From: Glossina fuscipes | Taxonomy: Eukaryota > Arthropoda > Insecta > Diptera > Glossinidae | NCBI RefSeq assembly: GCF_014805625.2 | Contig: NW_023998422.1 | Coordinates: forward strand, 3,654,551-3,718,550 | Length of the DNA: 64,000 bases | Direction: 5' to 3' | The notes under the pieces: generated by a model | Told to the model about the DNA's origin: nothing | Seen by the model: the letters and a program-made list of their open reading frames with translations, nothing else | The model's database searches: none | In this document: one piece after another, positions 1-14,579 of the stretch | How the letters are laid out: every line of letters begins with the position of its first letter | Position numbering within the stretch: position 1 is the stretch's first letter | Position numbers and translations under genes: made by a program

Positions 1-943
1 GGCAACGTCAATATTTAATCAACACGTAACTCACACGCCACGATACTCTATAGCAACAGAATTTCAATCTACACATTATCTACATACAAAACAGCACAAT
101 GCATATGATGGAAAAGGCCGCCACAGACTTTCGTTTATCTTATTTGTTACGACAATCGTGAGGTAAGTACTAAGTAAACCAGACACTAGATGAGCGGACA
201 AAATAAACTTGCATGGGTAGAAGCGAAGAAAAGTGGGATCTGAATCTTCTAAGCTCTCCATCGGACAGGTCGGGCGGAATGGTTGAATGCTGAATATACA
301 ACCTTTGGCTTTGGTGTTTTATTTAATAACGAAAAACAATTTCAATATTATGCGAAAAGCAAATAATTCATAATTTCGTTTCCCGTTGGAAATACTACGC
401 GAATCGCGCAGTTATGTCAATTATTCATAGAAAGTCCGCAGCAAATGCCATTGAGAATGGAGGATTCTGTGACTAATTACAGCGCAAATCTTTTCTCTTT
501 TTTATTAATCAAGCTTTGTTTGAAATGGACAACCCCAAGTCAAATCCGAGCTGTAAGTATTTCAAGTATTTCAACAGTTCTCTTCGACCCCTTTTGGAAA
601 GCAATAACAACTTCATTTCGCCAAGGATTCAAAGGAATCCTCTACTTGCGCATTGCAGCGCAAGCTTTACAAAACCACTAATGTGCACGGAAAACATTTG
701 ACTATATCTGTCAGTCTGCACGTCCATCACACTATTTCTCTATATGTCAATTTCTTTGTCTATCTGTTGGCTGCTATAAAGATTGCAGCCATAAATCAAG
801 CTTGAAAATTGTGCTTGATTCGTCCACAATAAGCAAAAAATTGTAAACGACGACAGATGTTAGCTTATAGTACATAGCATATAGTGTTTTAAAGTGATAT
901 AAAGTTGTTTTGTTATATAATTAAAAAAAGCAAGTGAGTGAGC

Positions 944-1820
944 GCACTATAGTCAGCAAGCCTAATATTAGATACGCTACATTACTTCATCTAATAAAGT
1001 CATCCATTTATTCTTGTGATAATACACTCATAATTATGCATTCTTTTTATGTGAGGCATAAATTTCAAATCGGCGAGTGCCCGAAACGTCAACTGGTGTA
1101 ACGAATTTAATGAAATCCGTTTACTTGTTCCAGGGTTTACTATTTTCCACATGCTTCCGTCATAAAAAGTGCAACTTAAACTTTGTTGCCATAGAGGGAT
1201 TTGCTTTTAGGGTTAGGTTGAAAAAATAGACGTGACATAAATTTTCTGCAATTAATTTTTTGATACATTACAACAACGGACCAATTTTCGTCATAAAAAT
1301 TAAGTCCTTTTGACATATAAAAGTTTAATAGTTCATGAAAATTCTTGTACGCGTGGTGTGAAGAAAATGGAGCTACTTGATCCACATTTATTACAGCTGA
1401 GTTTTGCGTTTATAAACCACTTTTTGGGTGGAATCCAAAAAGTAGGCCTATGTGGTCCAGATTAATGTTTATGGCAAATTATTATTGCGAATGAATTTTC
1501 ATATTGAAAATTAAGCCTTCTCACTATAAAAGGATTCATTTCCCGTTGGACGGTTATATGATCGGAAATTCAAAAAATACTTCCGGCAAGTACAGAAGTC
1601 CGATCCGAACCATTTTTAATAGCGGTCGTCCTTGGCCCAAAACACGTAAGTACATCAAATTCCCTTAAAGGATCGCAATACAGACAGACAGACAGACGGA
1701 CAAACAAGTTTAGATCGTTTTTTTAAGTTATTTTCAATCGATCGTTCCGCACATCACGAATGTTTTAGGGCATAAATATTGATAAAAGTGGGGCTATCTG
1801 TTGCCCGTTTATGTACAAGA
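944..1820 (+). repeat. Dispersed repeat family A, long copy
   Basis: Starts with CACTATAGTCAGCAAGCC. It carries the family blocks TTTGTTGCCATAGAGG, GTAGGCCTATGTGGTCCAGA, CGATCCGAACCATTTTTAA, GTCCTTGGCCCAAAACACG, GACAGACGGACAAACAAG and TTTAGATCG, and ends with GGGGCTATCTG. Non-coding. Confidence 0.7.
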
Positions 1821-2519
1821 AATTCCAGTGAATTTTTAATTAAAATTTTAGCATCTTTTAGAAGAATTTAAAAATTCCTACAAGCCGCATTAACTCATTT
1901 TTTCATGAATAAGTTAAAGCAAAAACTTCTTGTATAATATTCTATGTAATATGAACAGTTAAAGGCAAAACATTTCATTTGTTTTATGTCTAAAATTTAC
2001 TGTCGTCGGTGTACAATTTAATTAATAGCAAATAAAAGATTTTTATTTCGCATACATATGCTTCGAGGTAATTAAAGCATTTATTGCGGATTTATCTTAT
2101 TTAGCCACTAAGCGGACTGTCTAACATTAAATGTTTTTCAGTAAAAACAATTCGATAAAGTATTTTTTTATTTATTATTATTATTATTGTTGTTCTTACC
2201 TTTAAATGGTTGCAATTGGTTTTATTGCTACTCCACAGCAACTGCTATTGTCAACTTTCTATCCGTTACTATTACTTTTGCCACTTATTGTTGCAATAGA
2301 GAAGGAGAATGGAGATGAAGAAGGAGATGTTAAGCAGTAGCTTTCAAAAACTTTTGGTATAAATTTTATCAATTTCTTTCGTTTATCAATCATTACCTAT
2401 GAAATTGCGGGAAAATTTTCCAAATTAGGTTTAAAAACACTATAGTGAACAACAGTCCACGATTAAATATTCGTCAACATCCTACAGTTATTCATTTGCG
2501 ACTTCTCAAACAAAGGCGT

Positions 2520-2835
2520 TATGATGGGGCGAATTATTTGGAAAAGTGGATCGATCTGAACCATTTTCAGCAGAGTCAATCCATGCGTCAAGTCAATATA
2601 CTATTATAGAATGCGTACAAATTTATCGTTAGAATATCATCAGAATGTCTTAAGAATTACGGCCTCTAGGTTGAATGCAAGAAAACAAGACGGGCAGGCG
2701 GAGAGACGGACAGGCAAGCTTAGATCGATTCAGAGGATGACTCTGATTCGGTCGATGTAAAGAAATATGTTTGCATCTCAAACCCATCTGTGTGTGGTAT
2801 ACATTCGCATAAATTTGATACACCCATGTATGAAA
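2520..2835 (+). repeat. Dispersed repeat family A, 3' part
   Basis: GATCTGAACCATTTTCAGCA, GACGGACAGGCAAGCTTAGA, TCGATTCAGAGGATGACTCT and CTGTGTGTGGTATACATTCG follow the same order as the other family A copies. Confidence 0.65.
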
Positions 2836-4539
2836 ACAATAAAATCGACGCGTTTAAGAAGAATGTTCAAAAAGTCAGTAATATAAAAATTTTTGTGATG
2901 TTTAAAAGTAACGGAAAGACCATTATCCTAAACGGATCGTTAACATGTAACGTAACTGCTACCGTACAATAATAGTTGAGTTCGTATGGCCTTACTTTCA
3001 TTAGAGAAATGCAGGTTCATTCTATGCATTTCTTGCCCTGCATTGTCATTGACTAATTCTCTAGCGTTCTCCGATGGCGAACAATTGGTAGTAATTGCAA
3101 TGCCATTTTCATGGTGGATTGTGGCCCCCCAGGGCGGACGATTAATTTTTTCTTAGCAGTATAATCAAGAGGGTATCAAATAAAAGGACTTGGAGAGTAA
3201 AATGCGAAAATCTCACTGTATTAATGCTAAATAAGGTATCGCGGTCATCGCGAGGTGGTGAATTGATTTTTTCTCCACAATCCCGCCGATATAGGTATCA
3301 AATGAACAGAGACATACATATAGGATAATGCTGATGAGTGTAAAAGATTCTTTTCTTCACTTTATTTTTATATGATTATACGTCTGCTATAACCTGGTTT
3401 AGGCTCATGCTTATCAAAGTTTCGACTTGAAATGAGACCGCCTCCCTACTTACTTGATTAACCGAAATTGTGTGTATTTTACACAGTACATGTAACTGCA
3501 TGAAAATCCATACCGAAATGTTATATCATGCATGCTGTATGTTGCGCGAGAGAAAAGAGAAAAAACAAATGAATGCAATGCATTGTGTTGAGCTTTCCCT
3601 CTGTCTTCAGGGCTTAATACATACAGCTAATGATTGGCATTGTTCAACAGCACAATCTGCATATTACGTATGTATTTATGCATACGTTTCTGTTATGGAA
3701 CAATTGGTGACGCTAAGCGTTTCCTTTTTTCCAGCTATCGATTGCATGTCATCAAAATAATTCAAGTATAAATAATATTCTTATTCTACATATATATTGA
3801 GGTCATTTCTTTCTTCTCGCTGTTTGAGTAAAGCAAAACGTATGTGAAACTGCAATTTAATCGAAACAAAATTAGCTAAAGTCGATATTTTCTTGCACAT
3901 TTTCCCTTATATAATATCCATATGGATAGCTTAACAATTTTTGAATTAATGGTCACTAAATGTGTTGCATTATTATCATTGAAACTGTCAATTGACTCGT
4001 TGTTATGCTGGTCTGGCAAACACTATCTGCATATTAATCTATTTCTCTCCCCACATAAAACAAAATTGCCAATTACCATAGTTCATCGCTTTTATAAAAT
4101 GCAATGGAACCATCAAAAAAAAAAAAACAAAAAAAAAAAAGGAAATCAAATAAGAAACAAAATGATGTTATATGCTGAACATGTTACCCTGGGATCTCTG
4201 CTTTTCCCGGAGAATATTTTCAATATGCAATTTTTCTCTCTAATATACAGAACGTGCTTAACATTTTAATTTCTTCGAAAAAGTAAACAAACTCAGAAAT
4301 TTGCTGAAAAGGAGGAAAAGCAAAAAAAAAAAAGAAAAAAGAAAAACGCTATGGAAACGATTCGTTTCTTTATGCATTTTTTTATAAATCAATTATTTTA
4401 ATGTCGGTAGCACTTCTTTATTTATTTTTCACTTTCGGTTCTACTTTTAAAACTTTGTAATATTTTTGTGGTTAGTTATGTTTTCTGATTAAAACATAAA
4501 ATTGGCAGGACATGAATATTTGAGCGCCTGCACAGTTAA

Positions 4540-5275
4540 GTTCGTTATACCGATCGTTTCAGATTCATACCTTCAAACTTGCTTGCCTGCCGGTTTACGT
4601 GTACAAGTGTTCAACCTGCAGGTCGCAATTTGAGATGAGAATGGTTTGGTTCGGCCTACGATAAAATATTCGAACTTTCAGAGTTTAGCCATAAAAATCG
4701 CTGAGTAATAGCATTTAGACGTTCTAAGTTGTTGATTCATTTGCTAATCAAAATCAATACATAATACCGCTTTTGGACAACCTAGGTCTATTTTGTGGAA
4801 CCCACCTCCCAAGAAGTCTTAATGAAAATTGAGCCCTTAGTTGACAAGAATGTCCAAGTTTTGATAATTTATGACGAAAGTTGATTCGCCGGAGTAGTTC
4901 GGCATAAAATTTGGATCAATCTTCGATCAGCCTTCTAGCAATTTAAACAGCGTTTCGTGGAAAGCAAGCGCCTCTATGGCGACAATGTCTAACTTGTGTT
5001 TTTTTACGTTAAGAGCAAAAGGCAATTATTAAAATCTGGGCAAAGTAAATTGACTTTGGTCGACTTTGATAAATTTGGACCACGTTAGTTCACGTTTTGA
5101 GCATTCTCCCATATGAGGGCCCCCAAGACAATAATGTATAATTTTTAATGCATTAATAATATGTAACATATGCTTTCCAAAATAATGCATATTATCACGG
5201 AAATGAATGAATGTCTGCACAAAACCAAGTGGTGTAGGATATCTAATATTTGCCCTTGCCCGACTATAGTATTTT
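4540..5275 (-). repeat. Dispersed repeat family A, long inverted copy
   Basis: Read on the - strand it begins ACTATAGTCGGGCAAGG, then ATCCTACACCACTTGG, and ends near GATCGGTATAACG. It spans a range similar to the 944-1820 copy. Confidence 0.65.
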
Positions 5276-6049
5276 TATTTGATTTTTTAAAATATTTTTG
5301 TTTAATACACATTCGGGGGGTATTATATTCAACAAACAATCCATGAAATTCATCTGAAATTGGTTTGGAATCAAATTGTAAATCCACAAGAAACAATATT
5401 TGTTCGTTTTTCTTTTCTTCGAAAATGAAACTGATTGGCATAAACGTGCGTTGTGAAAGAATCAAAAACATTTTAAAAATAGTTTCTCTAGCAACGAAGT
5501 AATGTTTACTGAAACTCAACTCAATGCTTTCATTCCCAAAATATCAAGCAATATGTCCCGAAGCGACACATCATAGCATATATTGTAAATCACTTGCCAA
5601 AAGACAACTGATGACGAAAGCGAAACCAACTTTTAACGATTTTATAGTCCGAATAGACTACCTTTTCCTATGCAATTGTGCTTCTATGGTTTTGATAAAA
5701 CGACATTAGCCTGGGACACGGAGGGGTGGGGGGATTTTGTACTCAAAAATCCCAAATCCCCTTTGAAATACAAAAGATTGGTTTCAAGATGAACGCAACC
5801 TCTGCACTTGTTGCACTCTTCTGAAAGTTGGGATTACATTTTGACATATTTATACTCATGAAACTTGCAAAAAGTTTTTGAACTGTTATATGTACACACA
5901 TACATTTAAGCAAGCAGATAAAGAAACATATTTGAGCGAATTTTACTGTTCACGGTACACATTAATTTGTATAACTATGTATATAGATAAATACATATGT
6001 ATATATAGAAATACTCGAATTTCATATGCAGCGTAATGGCCCGTTTGTC

Positions 6050-6290
6050 ATAAAATTTTGATACATTTTTTTTGAAGATTCTTGCTATCTACAAATCATG
6101 ACGAATTTGCGACCTTTGGTTGGAATACGAAATAACATGGACGGACATCGGATGAACAGACAAGCTTGCGATCATTTTCTGAATCCGTTCGCATAATAAA
6201 ATGTGGGTCTATCTCGCGTTCTTCTGAGTATTACATACATCCGCGCAGGTTTAATATATTCTTGTACCACAAGCGGTGTAGGGCACAAAA
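6050..6290 (+). repeat. Dispersed repeat family A, 3' part with end hairpin
   Basis: Shows ATGAACAGACAAGC, GTGGGTCTATCTCGCG, TACATACATCCGCGCAGG and the end TTGTACCACAAGCGGTG TAGGG, which can fold on itself. Confidence 0.68.
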
Positions 6291-6359
6291 AGGAGAAGAA
6301 AAGTAAGTTAATGGCAAACAAATAAGAAAATTATACATTATTTCCTGTGAATTCTTCTA

Positions 6360-6650
6360 AGCGGTGGTATCCAAAAAATAGATCTACGTCGTCTGAACTC
6401 GGCAAGCTTGACTTCTTTGTCTTGTTTACTCTTATTCAATTCCATCAAAATATCTCAAGTACTGCGATCTGCACGTTGGATACAAAAATACGTTGACAGA
6501 CAAAAGGTAAACAGAGAGGTTTTGTATCGATTCAGAACATGATTCTAAGTCGATCGGTATAACAAAAGGCAGGTTTGCCATAAGCCCTTTTGGATGTTAT
6601 ATATGTCGGCATACGCTTAATATACCCTATAAGTGGTGTAGGGTATAAAA
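6360..6650 (+). repeat. Dispersed repeat family A, 3' part with perfect end hairpin
   Basis: TATCGATTCAGAACATGATT, AAGTCGATCGGTATAAC and the terminal inverted pair TATACCCTA (6621-6629) and TAGGGTATA (6639-6647). The next copy upstream ends only about 70 bp before it. Confidence 0.68.
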
Positions 6651-9600
6651 ATTAATTATATTAAGTTAAGATGTTGGTTGGGTTCTCTCCCATATAAGTA
6701 TTCCTCTGAGAAGTAACTGTTTATATGGTAACGACATATGATATTTGGTATATAACGACGAAAATTGGTGAAGTGAACATTAGGTGAAGGGGTGTAAAGT
6801 ATTTAATGCTCCGGCTTGCATGTCAATAATATTTTCACTTGTTTTATACTGCGTAAGTGTATGTAAATAAGTGCTAATGTCATGGACAATCGCAGCCATA
6901 AGATATTTATACAAATTTCAATTATTTTCTTCTTGCTGATATTGAGATCAAAATTCCAATACCAATATTACGCTCGACGAGAATAACAAAAATACAGAGG
7001 AAGAAAATGCAGCAGAAATGTCATTTAGTAACTTTTATTATCATTTAAAAGATAAAATATATTGCCTTAGGGTATTGATTGCCCATTATTAAGTGACGAT
7101 TGAAGATATCTCCGTTTTCCGACCTTGTAGTCGTATAATATATATATATACATATATGTACATATAAGTGTCTTGTGGTTGTTGTAATGGTCTCTTCGGT
7201 ATATGTAGTTAGGTAGAAAGGATTTGTTTACGAATGTAAAATGTCATTGGGTAAGATTTTCACACGTAATGCCTGATTGTGTAAATGTTTTTGTATGTGT
7301 GTAAACGTACTCAATTAAAATTGAGTTTGTAAAATTGGAGTTATTATTTGTCATGGCAATTATTTCCACAAACAATACTATAGATATAGGTTTTGTTTAT
7401 ACAACATTTATTATGTCTTAAGGCATGTCATGTTTACTCTATTAATTGGTACGTATGGTTATACGTAAGACTTAAAATGGCTGCTGTACCATTCCTATTT
7501 TTTATATTGTTGACTAGTATTAAATAAGCTAAATACGTAAGAGCGAAAAAGGAAAGAAGAACAAGAGTGTATTGCACCCGTTACATTCTAGCGTGTATAC
7601 TAAAGCTTAACCAAGAGTTATGTAACCTTTCGTTCGTTTACCTTTAAAATGACTCAGGCTATTTTCAAAATAGATGGCAAGAGACTCTACCGTATTCGCT
7701 TACGCTCGTTTCCATTTGACTACCGTAAGAAAACTTAACTACTTTGTCTTATATCTTGCGCTACATTTCGTCCGAATATCGAATATATCAGTCAATTAAT
7801 CAGACTTTAGCAAAATTTAGGGACGCAAATTAAATATTGTTTCCTCCGAGTCGCTTGTATAAAAAAATCTTGCTTTCCTGCTATTTTTTTCCTTGTTTAT
7901 GTTATCATATTTCGTTTATATTATGACATATGTATTTGTCTTTTACTATATTACACCAAGATGACGCATACGTTGCAAATACGTGAGGATATATTATGTT
8001 TTAGATACGTGACGTAAAAGGTCTTACTTGCGCTTACGCTTTAGTGCCTTATAATAATTAAATTAATGATGGGCTATACCGTATACACCGTATACCTCTG
8101 ATATTCATCGGAATGCAAAAATAACTATCAGCTGTCACGATGTTATCGATTAGCATGTTTCCTTATACATAGTTCTTGTATATTCCCACGGACTGATGTT
8201 TGCTTAAGATTCGCCATAAAGCAAACAAAATATCTTGCTCTTTATTATTTAACTGTTTTGCCTGAAAGGCTTCACAAATGGAGAGTCAAGTAGATAGTCA
8301 ACAATAAAATTTAACGACTTTAACTTCTTTAAATTTCAAAGGCAGAAAAACAAACTTAATTTATGCAAGAGAAACAAACTGATTGACTTTTTGTTTTCTA
8401 ATAAAAAACATTTTTCAAGAAGCTGAAGGAAGGTTTTTCCGAGCAACAGCTTTTATGTGATGTGTGCTTTTGTACTCGCAACTAAAACGAAAATTGAACA
8501 GATCAGGATGATTTTATGGGAGGAGCGAGCTGCCTGACAAACTTCTTTAAATATTGCTATAAGATATCCAGTACTGCTGATAATTCTTGCGGTAGAAATG
8601 TCAGAACTGCAAACAACTTCCATCTCAAGAAGTTTTGATAGCTTAACGTAAAGGAAAGACAGATTGCACAGCGCTTGAATTATTTCGAATGTTAGCTGCG
8701 TAGGGATCTGCAAACGACTGCAGACTGATTACAGCCAATGCTGCGGCTGGCAGCGACCTAGGGACCAAATCAATGCCAACCTTGCTTTTGGTAGAAAGAA
8801 GTCTATCGATCTCTATCCGCATCGTGACAGTTGAATTCGTACGAAATATTATATTATTTATGTAATCAATACTTGTTACAATAAATATGTAATATATTTA
8901 TACAACATGCATGCATACATATGGGCATAATATATCCATGCATATATGCCTGCATACATAAATGTACATGTGTACGTTGATGAATTAAATTACATTTTGC
9001 ATAATATATTCAATTTTATATATACCCATATATATATACAGTTCAAAGTCTAACGTTTTTAATTAATAATTTTTCATGTGGAAATTATTACAATTATTAT
9101 ACAAATTATATTTATTTTTTTTTTTATTTTTAATTCCGATAAGATATTGATTGATTGACACAAAGATCCTTCTGAGAAAGTTAAAGAGAAAGTTTAATTT
9201 GTTTTTAAAATTTTTAAGTTCCACGTAACATATTATCGGTTTGCTTATTTGGCCAAAATTGAAGTAAATTTCGACCTATTAATAAATTGACTTCTCTCTC
9301 TGTCCAGTAATAATATTACTTAGTACAAGTTTTGCTTGACAACTTTTTAACTTTGAATCACATTTGATTTACTAATTTTACGCTTGTGCACCCACACTTT
9401 ATGATAATCATGATGCTAACGTATAGACAAAGAAGTGAGCGGACAGACATCTGAAAAGACAGAAGCAACCAGGCAGAATGATGGCAATTATTGCAACCAA
9501 GTTTTACTAAATTAACTCAAAGTTAAAAGAAAAACGCAAAAAACATGAGAAAACAAGTTAAACTATTTTCTAAAGCTAAGGTAATGAAAGAAATGAGGAG

Positions 9601-9871
9601 AAGAGAAGGAAAAACACACAAAGAAAAAACAAAGAAAAACTACAAGAGGAATAGAAATGGAGAGAATAATAAATGGGTAGCAACAAACGAAACCGAAATG
9701 ACACAAATCCATGACAACACCATTACAATTGGTTTGGCATACCGAACTACACTCAGTCGAATAATAAATCAGAGAAAACTTTTGTGATGCGAAAGGATTT
9801 TGTTGTGTGTTAGTTTGACGCAATTTATAGCGTAGTCAGCCGCATTGACACGTATTTTCAGTAAATGAACG

Positions 9872-9876
<5 letters not shown>

Positions 9877-9914
<38 letters not shown>

Positions 9915-9934
9915 ATGTATATATATATATATAT
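9877..9934. repeat. (AC)n microsatellite then (TA)n
   Basis: About 17 AC units at 9877-9911, followed by a short TA run at about 9918-9934. Confidence 0.95.
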
Positions 9935-11138
9935 CATATTATAAAATACGTGCTCATATTCGTAGGACTGTGAAGCGGGCACTTACAATGAACACACGCA
10001 CATCCTCGCATATCCACATTTGTTAGGGTACACAGAACAGCCAACAACAAGATACAAACATACGCGTATGAGTTTCGTCAAGTGGCTAAATAAGCAGCAA
10101 GATAATCTTTTGCGCACTCCTGCGGACTTTCTACGTAATCCTGACATACAGAGGTACTTATGACCCGCAACTTATTGCCAAACCCGCAGCAAACCTGACA
10201 CGAATACGGCTGACATGTAACGCAGGCACAAACACGTTTACTCATTTGTTAATGTACGTATGTAGTTGTTAAACATGTTCTGACATGTTCTCGGAATAAG
10301 AGACAAAAAATGTTAGCAGTAGGTTAAGTGTAGTCGTGACTACGTACAAAGCGTATAACGAAGGAGAGAGAGATAACAGGAATAACAGTGATTAACTTGT
10401 ACAGAGTGGCTAACGTGATTATTACCGCATTTTGTTGCATGACACGCCGATGATAAATCTCTTTTTAAATATTTCACAATTTATTTTAAATCCGAGATCG
10501 CGTGCATGCCACATCCACACATAGTAATACTTATGTGAGATTCTTTAAAAAATTTTTCAACATTTTTCCATTCATTCAGCTTATGCCTGTGTTCGTGAGG
10601 TGAAACGCTAGCACTACGGTATATTATTAAGCTCAATACTTTTTAAACGACCTTCTGTACCATACACATCTGTGCATAAATAAAAGTTAAGATGCAAATT
10701 TGGGAAGGCTGTTTGCCAAATGACTAGCGGGTTCATTCAGAGTGCGGGAAATGCACTCTATCACAAGTCGATGGCTGTAAAAGCACTGAATTGAAGATTA
10801 GATGAAACTGAAGTTTATATTCAAGTTTCCACAAAATTTGCTTTATTAAGGGCCGTTGTATGAGTAGAGTCGCTAAAAATGCATCTATATGATTGGAACA
10901 TACCACAGCAGTTTTATTTGCCGAATTGCTGTTCTAGTCCGCTTTAAAATTCGAAAAATTTAACTTTGTTCTTATTGAAAGGCCTTGTTGTTGTAAGAAA
11001 ATTTAAACGCCAAGTTTTAAGGTATGTGTACTTTTTGCAGTTAACAATTTTAATATATTGTCTTACTATGTACAAGTCAATATCAAAGCTATGCAACCTA
11101 TGTATTGTAGGGAGCGGTACGGAAAGAATGTTTCAAAA

Positions 11139-11148
11139 NNNNNNNNNN
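11139..11148. other. Assembly gap of ten N
   Basis: Ten undetermined bases; any frame across them is unreliable. Confidence 0.99.
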
Positions 11149-14100
11149 TTTAACATTTTTCAACTAGAAACGACTTAATATCATAATAAATAATATCAGA
11201 ATTTTCACTTTATTCGACTTTCGAATTTTTGAAAAGGTTGAGAAGTCACTTGAGTCTTTGACACATGTCAGAGATGTAACACTGTGTATGAGAAATAAGT
11301 GAAAGATTTATTTTGAAAAAAACTCGCGTTTCTTTTGTTGGATTATCGCAACTGTTATTAACGTCTGAAAGAGTTCTGATGTCGTTTAGTTAGTCAGTTT
11401 ATAAATTGCACTGTCTTTTGTAATTGTTGGAAATGGTTTTCGCAGAACTTTTAAAATGAATAAATTTGTTGAACAGAGAGAATTCTGGTTTAAGATATGT
11501 AATTGCTTATGCGGATGCATACGAAATGTTATTGTGATGAAATAATAGCACAGTCAATGCGTATGCAGTAAAAGGCCTTTATCGATGGCAGAGAAGCATC
11601 ACATATGGGAAGGCCTTCAATCTTAATTACATAAATTCAAGGAAAATTTAATCAATTTTTCAAATTTAAAAAAGTTTCCAATGGTCTCATATGTCTTATC
11701 CTTCCCTTCCAACACAATTTAATTGGCTCTGTCCCTGTGGCTGAAGAGATTCTTTATATAAATGATGATAATTTAAAATGCATTATTACTTGTGACAAGA
11801 CATGAATTCACTTTTACGATTCAGGAACAGTTTAATAATTAAGCGACTATTATGCCAAAAGAGTGAACCAAATATCTCATATCCAATTGCATGTTGCTGG
11901 ACTGCAAGGTAACGGAATACAATGATAAGGAAATGAGAATATGCTTTCTTACTAACGCGTGCGTGAAATGCGTGTGAATGTGCAATTCGTAATGATCATA
12001 ATTACTTGCATGAATGAACAGTTAAGTTTGTACTGTGTTACCGGCAAATCTTAGGCAAACTGGTAGTAAGTAAAGTAACTGAACTGAAGACTTCCAGTAC
12101 AAAATCATTTCTGTATAGAACTGAAGAAGTTCTGCATATAACTTTTTTAGGGTTCGTAGATGAAGCCAAGTTATTGGTTTATGGATACAAAGCAATCATG
12201 ATCATAGCATACAAAAAAAGCCGTTTTTTTTATATAAAAAGCAAACGAGAAAAAAAGGAATTCATGGCAGATATGAAATATTCATGCAAGCAAGACAGCA
12301 AAAAAGGCGAATTATCCAAGTATATGTATAATATGTGCAACATATATATATATAACAGGCAGCACATAAAAAAAATATATTCGTACTATTGTGGCTGTGA
12401 TCAATCATTTAAAATCAATTGAATTAAATTTTCTGTAAGGACATCAAGCTTAACGCTAATTGCTTAGACATAAGTACGTTTTTCTGGTCATAGAGTTTTT
12501 TACAAATATTTACGTTTATTCTATTCTAAGAGCGGTTTCAATACGCCGACTGGCGTGCTACTTACGACACGTGCAAACTTCCCACATTAAAACGCAGACT
12601 TCTTTGGATCCTTAAAAGAAAACATAAAATACGAATGGCTGCTTGAAGGATTCTGATTGAAAACAAAGTCCACAAACTGAAGAGCAGGGTAGTCTATCTT
12701 GGTCGTTTCCTTTATTCCATTGATAACAATCAGAACTAGACTTCTCACAGGCCCAGTAAAATACATAAAGTATTGACGACAACGAACTTCAAAATCAAGC
12801 GCCAGCTTTTATAACATCTGCGCCTATTTTTGAGCCATATTCTGAGCAATATGGCAGACGCGTTACAAATCCAACGGCATTCTGTTGCTTGATTTTTTTC
12901 CTGCCTTAACAATCTTTTTTGATAATAACGAGTTTTATTGCCATAACTACTCTAGAATATCAAGTTTGGTAGGAAACCGAAAACACTTGGTCATCTCCTA
13001 TGACTAGTGATCCAATCACAAAGTCACAATACAAATTCAGTCAGAGAGAGAAACAATCAGAAAAGAATTTTGCAATTTGAAATAGTCGAAGAAGACATTT
13101 TTAAAGGAAAATGGAAGGAACCGTTTTATCGTTTAGTGTTGGTTACCAATTAAAAGGAAAAACATTTGATAGCCTTATCAGATAATGACAACGAAATCGA
13201 GTTTTTAATATTTAATAGCGGAAATAATCCTGTAGAGTACTTAACACTGGAACTGACGCCGTGTTGCGTATATCTATACTACCAAAATGAATCATTTTGT
13301 TCCCCTATTTTATCGAACTCTCATAGTTGGAAAGAAGACGATAAGAAGCTGAAATTTGGCAAAAATATATCTTGAGTAGGGGGTTAAAACGTGGCTCTGC
13401 TCTGCCTAAGTTGTTAGCTGCAATACAGAAGAAAGTGAAATAGTCTCGGAGAAGCACTAACTTGCTTTCTACCCCACATTTCCTAGAAGCGTCTACATGT
13501 TCGGAGCAAAAATGACCCCAACCAGTTTGCTCACACCAACACTTACATTCCCATATAGTCGAAGGCATATTAGAACTTTATCCACATTATTAATAAATAA
13601 ATTTAAAGTGAATTGGAAATAAACTCGAATTAAGATTGTAGCGCGAATTGTGTTTGTTTTATGTGCACCGATTGTAACGACGATCGCAATCAAAGGTAGA
13701 GATGGCAGATTTCCCAAAATATCCAAAATTGTGAACAAATTATCAGTGTTTGTTCGAGGTTGTCTCAGGTCTCCCTCTATTAAAGGCCTATCCGTTAGCA
13801 GGTCACAAGAAATTGTTAACATTTTGCTCTTAATTGATCAAGGAATGTTTCTGTCGGATTTCATTTTCCTATTGTCATTTTTGTGACTATGGAAAGTCGG
13901 CAAAAATCGTGGCCCCTTTGGTAGAATTAGGTATATGTCATCGACATCTCGAAAACTAGACCATCAAGAAAGAAATGGATTACAGAGTTTTAGAACATTA
14001 CATGGCTTATAAATATTTTATGGAAGATGGAAAGGATTAAAATGACCTGCTCGGTAGTTCTAGTGTTAATAACTCGATTTTTTTTTTTTTTCTATAATAT

Positions 14101-14579
14101 ACCAAAAGGATACCGTATACTGTTCTTGCATATTCTTTCTGATTTTATAAGTTGCATGTTGTATGTAAGTAAAACATCGAATGAGCGATGAGAAGGAAAA
14201 GCGTTTTTATCAATATTTTAGCAGGCGCTAGTTTTTTTCTATGATTGTCACGTTTTTTTTTTTTTGTTTATGGCTTAAAGGTAGTCATAAATTGCTAATG
14301 AAAATATTAACTCTGTGGTGGACAGGTAAAAAACGAACCGAACATGTATAGGAAAAAAAAAGAGAAATATTCTCCTTTGTTTTTTTTGCATAATTTCCGT
14401 TAATTTGTTATTGGCGTATGTGTTCATTATTAAAATAAAAAGTCGCGTGGCAATCAATTTTTATGCAGCTGTTCCCCATCGTAAATATAACATATAAAAA
14501 GCTTTTAATATTTTTTAGTAATGCGCGCATTGGAGCGAATATTTTTTTATACGTGACACATCAGACAAGCCATTGATTT

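Larger units (their letters stand above)
1821..6049. other. Non-coding, apart from the repeats listed
   Basis: Between the family A copies there are poly(A) runs (about 4115-4140 and 4322-4345) and AT-rich sequence. I recognise no exon. Confidence 0.6.
6651..14579. other. Non-coding stretch
   Basis: AT-rich, with the AC microsatellite and the N gap. A slightly less AT-rich island at about 8450-8830 has open frames on the - strand, and 13300-13840 has overlapping open frames, but none resembles a family I know. Confidence 0.55.

Noticed and set aside
9545..9823. Lys/Arg-rich frame on + and hydrophobic frame on -
   Set aside because: Low-complexity A-rich tract read in both directions, not a gene.
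13493..13822. 109-codon open frame on - (and its + counterpart)
   Set aside because: Longer than average for this AT-rich DNA, but no motif, start context or splice signal I recognise.
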